NCBI GenBank assembly: GCA_964424115.1
Contig: CAYRHN010000008.1
Span: 1 to 64,000, forward strand
Direction of reading: 5' to 3'
From: CAYRHN01 sp964424115
GTDB lineage: Bacteria; Chloroflexota; Anaerolineae; Anaerolineales; Anaerolineaceae
DNA: 64,000 nt
Shown: positions 27,792-35,394 of the stretch, piece after piece
Layout: each line of letters starts with the position of its first letter
Numbering within the stretch: the first letter of the stretch is position 1
Notes under the pieces: model-generated
The model's database searches: none
Told to the model about the DNA's origin: nothing
Seen by the model: the letters and a program-made list of their open reading frames with translations, nothing else
Made by a program: the position numbers and the translations under genes

Positions 27792-28901
27792 CTACTTTGC
27801 AACCCTCGTTATGAATTCCAGCAAGCTATTTTGGTAGTTATCAAATCTAAAAGTTTGCTCATACTGCCGCCAACAATTATCTTTTATTCTTGTGTAATTT
27901 CTCTCAATTGACGAGACCGCACCAGAAATGTCAGATAAATTTTCAATGCAGACACCACAATCCCCCTTTTCAATCACTTCCACAGTGCTCGGAAAACGTG
28001 AAGCAACAATCGGCAATCCAAATTTCAAATATGAAGCAATCTTTCCGGACGATTTTCCGACCATTCGAAAGCCGGCAGATATATTCTTGTACCAAGCAAT
28101 TCCAATATCGCAGGAAGATATAACAGGAGATAATTCATCGAGAGAGGAATATAAAGTGTTTGAGAAGATAACATTATCGATCTTTCGAGCCGCAATCAAC
28201 TCCCTTAGATACTTGAGATAATTACGGTCTGGGTAACCTTGAAAGAACAGGATCCAATCAGATAATTCGGAAAATGCCAGGATCATCTCCTCGCAAGAGA
28301 ACCATTCCGTAATTCCCCCAAGATGTAAAGCTATTTTCTTGTCTTTGGGAAGAGCATATCTCTCATGTAAGAAAAACGATTTTTCATAGACCGGTGGTCC
28401 CTGATATGTAACTGGCAACAGGAAGGAAGGAATCTTGGAATCAAGCTGATAATCCTTTCTAAAAGCAGCCTCTTTCTCTTCAGACTGAATAATCAACCCT
28501 GAAATATCTCCGATCTGGGTGCGCTCTTTTAACATCACTTGATCAGAATAATCTAAACCAAAATGATCCTCTCTAAGATACAATTCCAAGCTGTAATAAA
28601 TGGGGTTGCATTTAGGGAAAAAAGTCTTGGCAAAGACGAATCCATGAGGATCCACCGCCAAAATCACATCATACTTCTGGAACCATTTATAAAGCCATAT
28701 TATCCAGTAATTCAACGAACGTTTCCGCCCCAATTTGAGTATCTTTATGTTAGAACATGGTATCGATTTAGTCTCCGTTAACTCCACAAATCGAGCAAAT
28801 ATATCCACATAATAATCCTGGGACAGTGCGGTTAATAGGTTGATGATTGAAGGACTATTTCCAATTGAATTCCGTTCAATGAAGACAGCCGCTCTTTTCA
28901 T
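27792..28901 (-). CDS. Glycosyltransferase, GT4-like
   Basis: About 369 residues, starting at ATG 28901 (MKRAAVFIERN), whose ATGA overlaps the upstream stop. The donor domain contains KIALHLGGITEWFSCEEM and a late segment SGKIASYLKFGLPIVASRFPSTVEVI, which corresponds to the GT4 Glu/Gly region although the first Glu is not obvious. The N-terminal domain lacks the usual Gly-rich loop. Low GC and many Ile/Asn/Lys codons suggest acquisition from an AT-rich source. Confidence 0.78.
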   Translation of the reverse strand: MKRAAVFIERNSIGNSPSIINLLTALSQDYYVDIFARFVELTETKSIPCSNIKILKLGRKRSLNYWIIWLYKWFQKYDVILAVDPHGFVFAKTFFPKCNPIYYSLELYLREDHFGLDYSDQVMLKERTQIGDISGLIIQSEEKEAAFRKDYQLDSKIPSFLLPVTYQGPPVYEKSFFLHERYALPKDKKIALHLGGITEWFSCEEMILAFSELSDWILFFQGYPDRNYLKYLRELIAARKIDNVIFSNTLYSSLDELSPVISSCDIGIAWYKNISAGFRMVGKSSGKIASYLKFGLPIVASRFPSTVEVIEKGDCGVCIENLSDISGAVSSIERNYTRIKDNCWRQYEQTFRFDNYQNSLLEFITRVAK

Positions 28902-30187
28902 GATTCCCCGCACTGTCGTTTGGCGAGAGCTGGAATATAGGTCTTATTTAAACAACAATATTTCTTGCCCATTTTCTCACCCATTGCCATAATCATATCC
29001 GCGGTATCGCTTTGTATTCGAGCATATTCATCATAATCAATGCCCTTGAAAAATGCGGGGTGCGCAGCCTGGATCGTCGCTTTCAAATCGTTATATGCAT
29101 TGGCATTTGAATTCTTCCAGAATATGGTATCGAGTGGGCCACGTCCATCAAACCCCAAAAGGAAAATTGAGTCTGACAAGGTGGAACCTAAAGGGAGCAA
29201 CAATCCATTTAGAATATTCGGCAGGTTTGTATAAGCCAAATCCTTTTTAAGATCCAGGACTACACCTTCTGTATTGGTGCGTAAGGGAATAACTTTATCA
29301 ATTATTTCGGGGAAATAGGCAGACATCAAGAGATAATAAAAATCTTGCGTTAAGAATCGAACATTATATTCAGATAAAGTCCTTGCCAAGTCTTCACGGA
29401 ACTGGAAGGCATGCTGATTATTTCCAAAATGGTAAATTGCATCAGCTGCAACAATGAAATGAGGACGTATATGTCTTAACAAATCCCTATTCTTAACAAT
29501 TGTATTGCAAACCACACGATACCCATCAGAAAAATCAAAAGAATAAGCTTGATCCAACGATGGGCCCGTACCAAACAGATACACTTTTGAAAGAACGGGT
29601 AATTCAGCTAGATACTTATCAAATTCTTGTCTCGCATGCTTTTCTTGTGCATCGATGAACCGCGACGACCGCAATTCATGACACACTGAAGGCCATGTCC
29701 AACCATCCCATACATTTGTATTACGATCCACATTCTTGAGCTTTCTCTTAAGCACTCGCAAGAGACGGTTGTCTTGCACTGTTGTCCAGTCCCAGGCAAG
29801 AATGTAATCAGACCATATCAATCTATAACAGCATCGCCTCCCTTTATTTTTATAGATAAATTTGACCCGGGTTAGATTCATCTCAGGGACAGGTGCAAGA
29901 TACGGAAGTCTTGGGTAAGAATCCGGATTTTCCAGCGAGAACGTAGGGGAAAAATTAATACAAAAATTTATCTCTCTGATGTATTCTGGCAATAGCTGGT
30001 AAAGCGCTTTATAAAAAGCATCTAGAAATTCAGATTCGTTTGTGAATTCTGGGTAAAAGGTTACGATAGCATTGGCCGGACGCCACGGCATTAGAATTGG
30101 AATATGGGATAAGATTCTTCTAACCGCATGATAGATACGTTTTGAGAATGGGATCTTTTTGACGATCTGCTTAAGTTGAGCGATCAA
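28898..30187 (-). CDS. Unassigned glycan-locus protein with GTGPSL motif
   Basis: 429 residues, not confidently recognised. The segment VYLFGTGPSLDQAYSF followed by CNTIVKNRDLLRHIRPHFIVAAD resembles the GxGPSL nucleotide-binding start of DUF115/MptE-like proteins and of CstI/CstII-type sialyltransferases (GT42). The rest (LLGFDGRGPLDTIFW) is compatible with a CMP- or nucleotide-sugar enzyme, but residue-level support is thin. The N-terminal ~180 residues are of unknown type. It lies between glycosyltransferase and FkbM genes and is AT-rich. Confidence 0.6.
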   Translation of the reverse strand: MIAQLKQIVKKIPFSKRIYHAVRRILSHIPILMPWRPANAIVTFYPEFTNESEFLDAFYKALYQLLPEYIREINFCINFSPTFSLENPDSYPRLPYLAPVPEMNLTRVKFIYKNKGRRCCYRLIWSDYILAWDWTTVQDNRLLRVLKRKLKNVDRNTNVWDGWTWPSVCHELRSSRFIDAQEKHARQEFDKYLAELPVLSKVYLFGTGPSLDQAYSFDFSDGYRVVCNTIVKNRDLLRHIRPHFIVAADAIYHFGNNQHAFQFREDLARTLSEYNVRFLTQDFYYLLMSAYFPEIIDKVIPLRTNTEGVVLDLKKDLAYTNLPNILNGLLLPLGSTLSDSIFLLGFDGRGPLDTIFWKNSNANAYNDLKATIQAAHPAFFKGIDYDEYARIQSDTADMIMAMGEKMGKKYCCLNKTYIPALAKRQCGES

Positions 30188-30194
30188 TTCTCAA

Positions 30195-30935
30195 TTATCC
30201 TTCCCGCTGAAAAACATAATGTTCTTGTTTATCACGAATTTTATGATAAACAGACTGATAATTATGATCCTGGAATATCTCTAACACCTTTTTAGAAGAG
30301 CTATCAAATTCAGTCAAAAATTCAGGATGAATTTCAATAAATATCTGTCTCGGGGCATGAGAAGATCCCAGCAATTCAGACATACCTAATAATGCTAAAT
30401 ACTCTGCGCCTTCGATATCCATTTTGACTACATCGGGAGGTTGTATCATTCCTGTGGAAATCATTCTATCAATTGTGCGTGTCTTAATGGTTATTTTCCG
30501 ATTCTGCCCAAAATTTCGCATACTTGGTGAACGACCTGACACCCCATCCGTGAATAAATCTACCACCCCTTCCGAATTGGAAACAGCATACGGGACTAAT
30601 ATAATATTCTTCGCAGAATTTAATTTAATGTTTTTTTTGATCCTTTTTTGAAACTTGGGATCTGGCTCAAAAGAATAAACCAACTTACAAAAAGGCGAAA
30701 GATGCAAAGAATAGATCCCAATGCATGCCCCAATGTCAAAAATAATATCATCCTTTGAAATATTATCTAGCATTAATCGTAAAAAATCTTCCTCATCATC
30801 CAACGAATTTACTCTCCATTCTTCGGTTGGATTCGTTACCTCAAATTTTATTCCCTTGTTATTAATATAATTTTGATTAATAATTTTCGGAAATGAAAGA
30901 AATGTTAATATTTGACGAATCCGGTCAGAAAGCAT
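30195..30935 (-). CDS. FkbM-family SAM methyltransferase
   Basis: 246 residues. The family pattern is clear: DIIFDIGACIGIYSLHL (SAM binding), YSFEPDPKFQKRIKKN, and VVKMDIEGAEYLALLG with the conserved EGAE. FkbM-type enzymes O-methylate sugars or polyketides. Sitting directly after wzt (stop and start share a base), it may place the terminal methyl group that some Wzt C-domains recognise; that link is inferred. Confidence 0.9.
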   Translation of the reverse strand: MLSDRIRQILTFLSFPKIINQNYINNKGIKFEVTNPTEEWRVNSLDDEEDFLRLMLDNISKDDIIFDIGACIGIYSLHLSPFCKLVYSFEPDPKFQKRIKKNIKLNSAKNIILVPYAVSNSEGVVDLFTDGVSGRSPSMRNFGQNRKITIKTRTIDRMISTGMIQPPDVVKMDIEGAEYLALLGMSELLGSSHAPRQIFIEIHPEFLTEFDSSSKKVLEIFQDHNYQSVYHKIRDKQEHYVFQREG

Positions 30936-32191
30936 TATTCATCTCCTTTTGAAATAATCTTCCATTCAGCTTCCAAACAGAATAAGCCATACGCAGAGGA
31001 GACCTGATATCCTGTCCCGTAAATATCTGCCTCCACAACTTGAAATCTGGCGGCCTCATCGATGTAATCCAAACGCGTTCCACTTCTTGCAATTGATATC
31101 CCAACGCAATAAGTGTTTGGGGTAAAGAGTATTTTGGGGATCTTAAGGATAACTCGTTCATTGTAACTTCTTGGTGAGACCATTTCCGGAATTACCATAC
31201 CTGTATTAATGGAGGTTATCCATAACCCCTCATTCGTTTTTATAATTACACCAATAAGTGCATCTCCAATTTCCGAAAGTCCGCTCACTTCAATTTCAAT
31301 TTGAATTACCCCTCCCATTTGGAAAATTGTATTTGGCTGTCCCGCTTTGTTTAGAAATCTCAGCTTCTGCACAATATTTCGAGCGCCGTATGAATTATGG
31401 TGATCATGCAAGTCAAAGACTCCTAATGAACTCTTATCGTTCGAACTTCTATCTATAAATTCCAAATAGTTCTTTACAACATCGGGAATATCACCTTTCT
31501 TAATAATTTTTCCCTGATGGATCAAAACACCAAAATTACACAAATTCTGTACGGCCGCCATATTATGGCTGACAAACAACACCGTACGCCCCTGCTTTGC
31601 CACCTCCCCCATCTTCCCCAGGCATTTCTTCTGAAAGGCCACGTCTCCCACCGCCAACACTTCATCCACCAGCAGAATCTCCGGCTCCAGATGCGCAGCC
31701 ACGGCAAAGGCCAGACGCATATACATTCCGCTGGAGTAATGTTTAACCGGCGTATCCAAGAACTGTTCGATCTCAGCAAAGCCCACAATTTCGTCAAATT
31801 TACGTTCAATCTCTTTGCGGTGCATTCCCAACACGGCACCGTTCAGGTAGATATTTTCTCGCCCGGTCAGTTCCGGGTGAAATCCGGTCCCAACCTCCAG
31901 CAGGCTGCCCACCCGTCCATGCATGGTGATACGGCCCTCGGTCGGGCGGGTGATGTGTGCCAGCAACTTGAGCAGGGTGCTCTTCCCTGCTCCATTGCGC
32001 CCGATGATGCCCACCACCTCACCTTGCTCCACCTCGAAAGAAACATCCTTGAGTGCCCAGATCTCGTTTGCCGGGCCGGTCTTGCGCGGGCGAAGTTTGG
32101 AGACCAGCATATCCCGCAGCGTGGGGTACTGGATCTGCGCCGCGCCGATGCGGTATTTTTTGGAGAGGTGTTCGACCCGGATTACTTTCAT
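30935..32191 (-). CDS. wzt: ABC exporter ATP-binding subunit with C-terminal glycan-recognition domain (Wzt)
   Basis: 418 residues. ATPase domain: Walker A GIIGRNGAGKSTLL (about 61-74), signature HYSSGMYMRLAFAVA, Walker B EILLVDEVLAVGD and the H-loop FVSHNM near residue 205. After about residue 240 a Wzt-C-type beta domain follows (QIEIEVSGLSEIGDA, GVIIKTNEGLWI, FTPNTYCVGISIA), which in homologues binds the finished polysaccharide. Composition changes sharply near 31,550, just after the H-loop: roughly 53-55% GC in sampled ATPase-coding segments against about 32% in the C-terminal part. Overlaps wzm by 4 nt. Confidence 0.93.
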   Translation of the reverse strand: MKVIRVEHLSKKYRIGAAQIQYPTLRDMLVSKLRPRKTGPANEIWALKDVSFEVEQGEVVGIIGRNGAGKSTLLKLLAHITRPTEGRITMHGRVGSLLEVGTGFHPELTGRENIYLNGAVLGMHRKEIERKFDEIVGFAEIEQFLDTPVKHYSSGMYMRLAFAVAAHLEPEILLVDEVLAVGDVAFQKKCLGKMGEVAKQGRTVLFVSHNMAAVQNLCNFGVLIHQGKIIKKGDIPDVVKNYLEFIDRSSNDKSSLGVFDLHDHHNSYGARNIVQKLRFLNKAGQPNTIFQMGGVIQIEIEVSGLSEIGDALIGVIIKTNEGLWITSINTGMVIPEMVSPRSYNERVILKIPKILFTPNTYCVGISIARSGTRLDYIDEAARFQVVEADIYGTGYQVSSAYGLFCLEAEWKIISKGDE

Positions 32192-33036
32192 ATCACATCC
32201 GCAAACCGTTCTTCCATTTTAGCAAAATAGGCCAGGCCAGTCACCAATAAAATGATCACCATCACCGCTGAAGCCCAGAACATGGCATCCGGCGGGGAGC
32301 CGCCCAACAGCGCCCAGCGAAAACCCTGGATCACCCCGGCTAACGGATTGAGCCCGTACACAATACGCCAGATGCCCTCCGGGATCAATTGGGAGGAATA
32401 AGCCACCGGCGAGGCGTACATCCAGGCCTGCACCAGGAAGGGAATGGCATACTGCACATCCCGGTACTGCACGTTCAGGGCTGAAAGCCATAACCCCACT
32501 GCCAGTGCAGTCAGGATTGCCATGAGAATAAAGAACGGCAGGGTCAGTACCGCCCAGGTCGGCACGATCCCGTAGGCCAGCATGAGCAGGATCAGGATCA
32601 CGAACGAAATAAGAAAATCCATCAATCCGGCTGCCACCGCAGAAAGCGGGATCACCAGGCGGGGAAAATAGACCTTGGTGATCAGGTTGGCGTTCGCCAC
32701 CAGGCTGGTGCCGGCCCGGCTGAGGGCCCCGGAGAAGAGCTGCCAGGGCAACAAGGCGGTAAAGCTGAAAACTGTGTAAGGCAGGTCGTTATCCGTCTTC
32801 AAACCGGCCAGCTCGCCGAAGATGACCGAGAAGATCACCATTGTCAGCAGCGGTTGCAGGACCGCCCAGCCCACTCCGATCGCCGCCTGCTTGTAGCGGA
32901 TCTTGATATCCCGCCAGGTCAGGAAATACAGCAGCTCGCGGTAATGCCACAACTCGCGCCAGTTGATCCAGCCCATGCGTCCCTTGGGCGGCTCGTAGAC
33001 CAAAGTAGGTAGCGCAGGGAATTCCTCAGGATTCAT
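32188..33036 (-). CDS. wzm: ABC-2 type polysaccharide exporter permease (Wzm)
   Basis: About 282 residues from ATG 33036 (MNPEEFPALPTLVYEPP). An amphipathic segment (LLYFLTWRDIKIRYKQ) precedes six hydrophobic helices, e.g. LTMVIFSVIFGEL, FLISFVILILLMLAYG and SAVMVIILLVTGLAYF, as in Wzm/TagG permeases. It forms the channel for undecaprenyl-linked glycan together with Wzt, whose gene overlaps its end. The start lies inside the end of the upstream methyltransferase gene. Confidence 0.92.
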   Translation of the reverse strand: MNPEEFPALPTLVYEPPKGRMGWINWRELWHYRELLYFLTWRDIKIRYKQAAIGVGWAVLQPLLTMVIFSVIFGELAGLKTDNDLPYTVFSFTALLPWQLFSGALSRAGTSLVANANLITKVYFPRLVIPLSAVAAGLMDFLISFVILILLMLAYGIVPTWAVLTLPFFILMAILTALAVGLWLSALNVQYRDVQYAIPFLVQAWMYASPVAYSSQLIPEGIWRIVYGLNPLAGVIQGFRWALLGGSPPDAMFWASAVMVIILLVTGLAYFAKMEERFADVI

Positions 33037-33808
33037 TTTTGGCCAGCCGCGCCACGCCAAACACATTCCAGGTCTCTTCATCTGGAGCTCGGGCTAAATC
33101 GGTTATGTCGCTCAAGCCAACCAACTCCATCCCCACCTGTTGGAGGAACAAAGCCAGTTCTTGGGGAAAGAAGAAGCGCATCTGGTGAGATTCTTGTGCT
33201 TCACGCAGAATGCGGTCTTCCCGTTTTTGCCACAATTGGTAACGCACCTCTGCCAAATGATTGTATATATCCAAAGAACTGGATGCTACGCGCAAAATCT
33301 CTCCCCCCTCGCCATCCGGCAGTAATTTAACGCGATCACTGGGGCGAATATGCAGGACTGCTGGCCCATACCAGACATCAAACAAGAAAATTCCGCCCGG
33401 TTCCAGGTGTTGGCAGACAGTCTGCAATGCCGCTTGCACTTCCCCATTCGTGTACTGGTATCCCAATACAGCGAACATCATCAAAACTGCATCAAATTTT
33501 TTCTCCATGCGGAAGGATTTCAAATCGCCGGGGAGGAACTCCGGTGCATTTTCCATCCCGACGCATTTCAATTGCGCCTGGCGCAACATAGAATCTGAGC
33601 GGTCCACACCAGTGACCGAATAACCACGCTGGGATAGTAAAATCGCATGACTGCCCGTGCCACAGCCCAGATCCAAGATAGTTTGCATCCGGCGGCGGGA
33701 ATATACAGCCATTGCGCGCTCGATCAAATCGCACTCGGCTGGATAATCCTTATCCTGGTATAACCCATCATAAAGGGAAGAATAATCCTTGCCAAAAACA
33801 TCGTTCAT
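33026..33808 (-). CDS. Class I SAM-dependent methyltransferase
   Basis: 260 residues. SAM motif I is ILDLGCGTGSHAILLSQRG and motif II follows with VTGVDRSDSMLRQAQ; FDAVLMMFAVLGYQ and LEPGGIFLFDVWYG complete the fold. A sugar or lipid-linked intermediate is the probable acceptor in this locus. It overlaps the aminotransferase gene upstream by 4 nt and the wzm start downstream by 11 nt. Confidence 0.88.
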   Translation of the reverse strand: MNDVFGKDYSSLYDGLYQDKDYPAECDLIERAMAVYSRRRMQTILDLGCGTGSHAILLSQRGYSVTGVDRSDSMLRQAQLKCVGMENAPEFLPGDLKSFRMEKKFDAVLMMFAVLGYQYTNGEVQAALQTVCQHLEPGGIFLFDVWYGPAVLHIRPSDRVKLLPDGEGGEILRVASSSLDIYNHLAEVRYQLWQKREDRILREAQESHQMRFFFPQELALFLQQVGMELVGLSDITDLARAPDEETWNVFGVARLAKNES

Positions 33809-34914
33809 GCCAGGACCCTCCGCACCGCTGCACAGACCTGCTCCAATTGTTCCTCATTCAAGGTCAGACCAGAAGGCAAATACAAACCCTGGCGGGCGAT
33901 CCGTTCAGCCACCGGATAATGTTCTCCCACGAACAATCCACGTTGGTGGAATACAGGCTGTTCATGCATTCCGAGGAAGAACGGGCGTGTTTCCACCCCC
34001 TCGGCATACAGCCGGCGCGCAAATTCCACTGCGTCGAATCCAATCGAATCGTCCAAGACCAATCCATACATCCAATAGACATTTTTAGCCCACGGTTCTT
34101 CAATCGGCAACTGAATCTGATCCAGATCCGCCAATCGCTCGCCGTAAGCCTGCGCCATCCAACGTTTGTGGTGGATATGCTCCTCGATGCGTTCCAACTG
34201 TGCCAAACCAATGGCTGCTTGAATATTGGTCATTCGATAGTTATGGCCTAATTTTGTATGGTAAAAACGGCGTTCTGGACGGAATGCCAGATTGCGTTCT
34301 CCGCCCAGGCACCCGGCCAGTTCAGGGTCTTGTGTCAGGATCATTCCGCCTTCACCTGTAGTTAATATCTTATTCGCATAGAAGCTAAAACAGGCAATGT
34401 CTCCAAATCCCCCGCAGCGCTTTCCTTTGTATTCAGCGCCGTGTGCTTCAGCTGCGTCTTCGACGATGAATAAACCATACCGTCTGGCCAGATTTCGTAC
34501 CGGATCCATATCGACCGGATGCCCATAGATATGGACAGGCATGATCGCCCGGGTTCGCGAAGTGATCTTTTCCTCCAATTTTCGAACATCCATCGTCCAT
34601 GTTCGCGGGTCGCTATCCACCAGGACTGGTTTTGCTCCGGCCTCAAGTACCGCCAAAGCGCAGGATATGATCGTGAATGAGGGCAGGATCACCTCATCAC
34701 CAGCTTGCAGATCCAGACAGGCAAGGGCAGCTTCTAAGGCAACGGTACCATTACACACTGCCACCCCGTACGACATGCCGCAATATTCAGCCCAGGAATG
34801 CTCAAATTCTTCAATATAGCGCCCGGCTGAGGATATCCAACCAGTTTTTAAACAATCTGTCACATATTCGATCTCTTTGGGTCCAATCAGCGGCTCATTA
34901 ACCGGGATCATCAA
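33805..34914 (-). CDS. DegT/DnrJ/EryC1/StrS-family sugar aminotransferase
   Basis: 369 residues. PLP-dependent enzyme that aminates keto-sugar nucleotides. It shows VAVCNGTVALEAALACLD (cofactor phosphate loop), VEDAAEAHGAEYKGKRCG, and the Schiff-base Lys in FSFYANKILTTGEGGM. The product is probably an amino-deoxysugar donor for the glycan. It begins with tandem ATGs (34914 or 34911) inside the end of the cupin gene. No matching dehydratase is present in the window. Confidence 0.93.
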   Translation of the reverse strand: MMIPVNEPLIGPKEIEYVTDCLKTGWISSAGRYIEEFEHSWAEYCGMSYGVAVCNGTVALEAALACLDLQAGDEVILPSFTIISCALAVLEAGAKPVLVDSDPRTWTMDVRKLEEKITSRTRAIMPVHIYGHPVDMDPVRNLARRYGLFIVEDAAEAHGAEYKGKRCGGFGDIACFSFYANKILTTGEGGMILTQDPELAGCLGGERNLAFRPERRFYHTKLGHNYRMTNIQAAIGLAQLERIEEHIHHKRWMAQAYGERLADLDQIQLPIEEPWAKNVYWMYGLVLDDSIGFDAVEFARRLYAEGVETRPFFLGMHEQPVFHQRGLFVGEHYPVAERIARQGLYLPSGLTLNEEQLEQVCAAVRRVLA

Positions 34915-35374
34915 AACGCTCCTTCTCTACCAGGCCAGTATAAGGACCCTGCTTGATCTCAAATAGAATTGCATCTTCTAGAACCTCAAAACCATGACCG
35001 CCGGAAACCAGAAGAATAATATCTCCGGTTTCAAGGATACGGTCAGCTACAAATTGATGCTCCTGGGTGTACAACCGCATCAACAACCGTCCCTTGCGCA
35101 CCACCAGGGTTTCGGCAGTTCCCACCAAATGGCGTTCGATCGGGAGGTGTGTATGCGATGCAATCTGGCCTCCTGTGGGGTAAACCACAAATCCTGCCTG
35201 CTGGAGGAAATCATCCGGAGTGATGAATGTGGTTGTTTCAGGCATCACCTGTGCGCGGATCACCACCGCCAGAATCTTACCGTCGTGAATAACCCACTCG
35301 ATTCCTTCAAAGGATTGTAGATTGTTGATAGGAAATGCGGGACCGGTCACAAATGCCTCTATAGATATTTTCAT
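34898..35374 (-). CDS. Small cupin-like protein
   Basis: 158 residues with a single cupin-like beta-barrel: QIASHTHLPIERH gives the His/Glu set of motif 1, and GDIILLVSGGHGFEVLE resembles motif 2. Such proteins in polysaccharide loci are often sugar isomerases or epimerases, but no family-specific signature is visible. It overlaps the aminotransferase gene by 17 nt and lies 20 bp after the ligase gene. Confidence 0.7.
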   Translation of the reverse strand: MKISIEAFVTGPAFPINNLQSFEGIEWVIHDGKILAVVIRAQVMPETTTFITPDDFLQQAGFVVYPTGGQIASHTHLPIERHLVGTAETLVVRKGRLLMRLYTQEHQFVADRILETGDIILLVSGGHGFEVLEDAILFEIKQGPYTGLVEKERFDDPG

Positions 35375-35394
35375 ACCAGTCCCTGGCTATTGAT

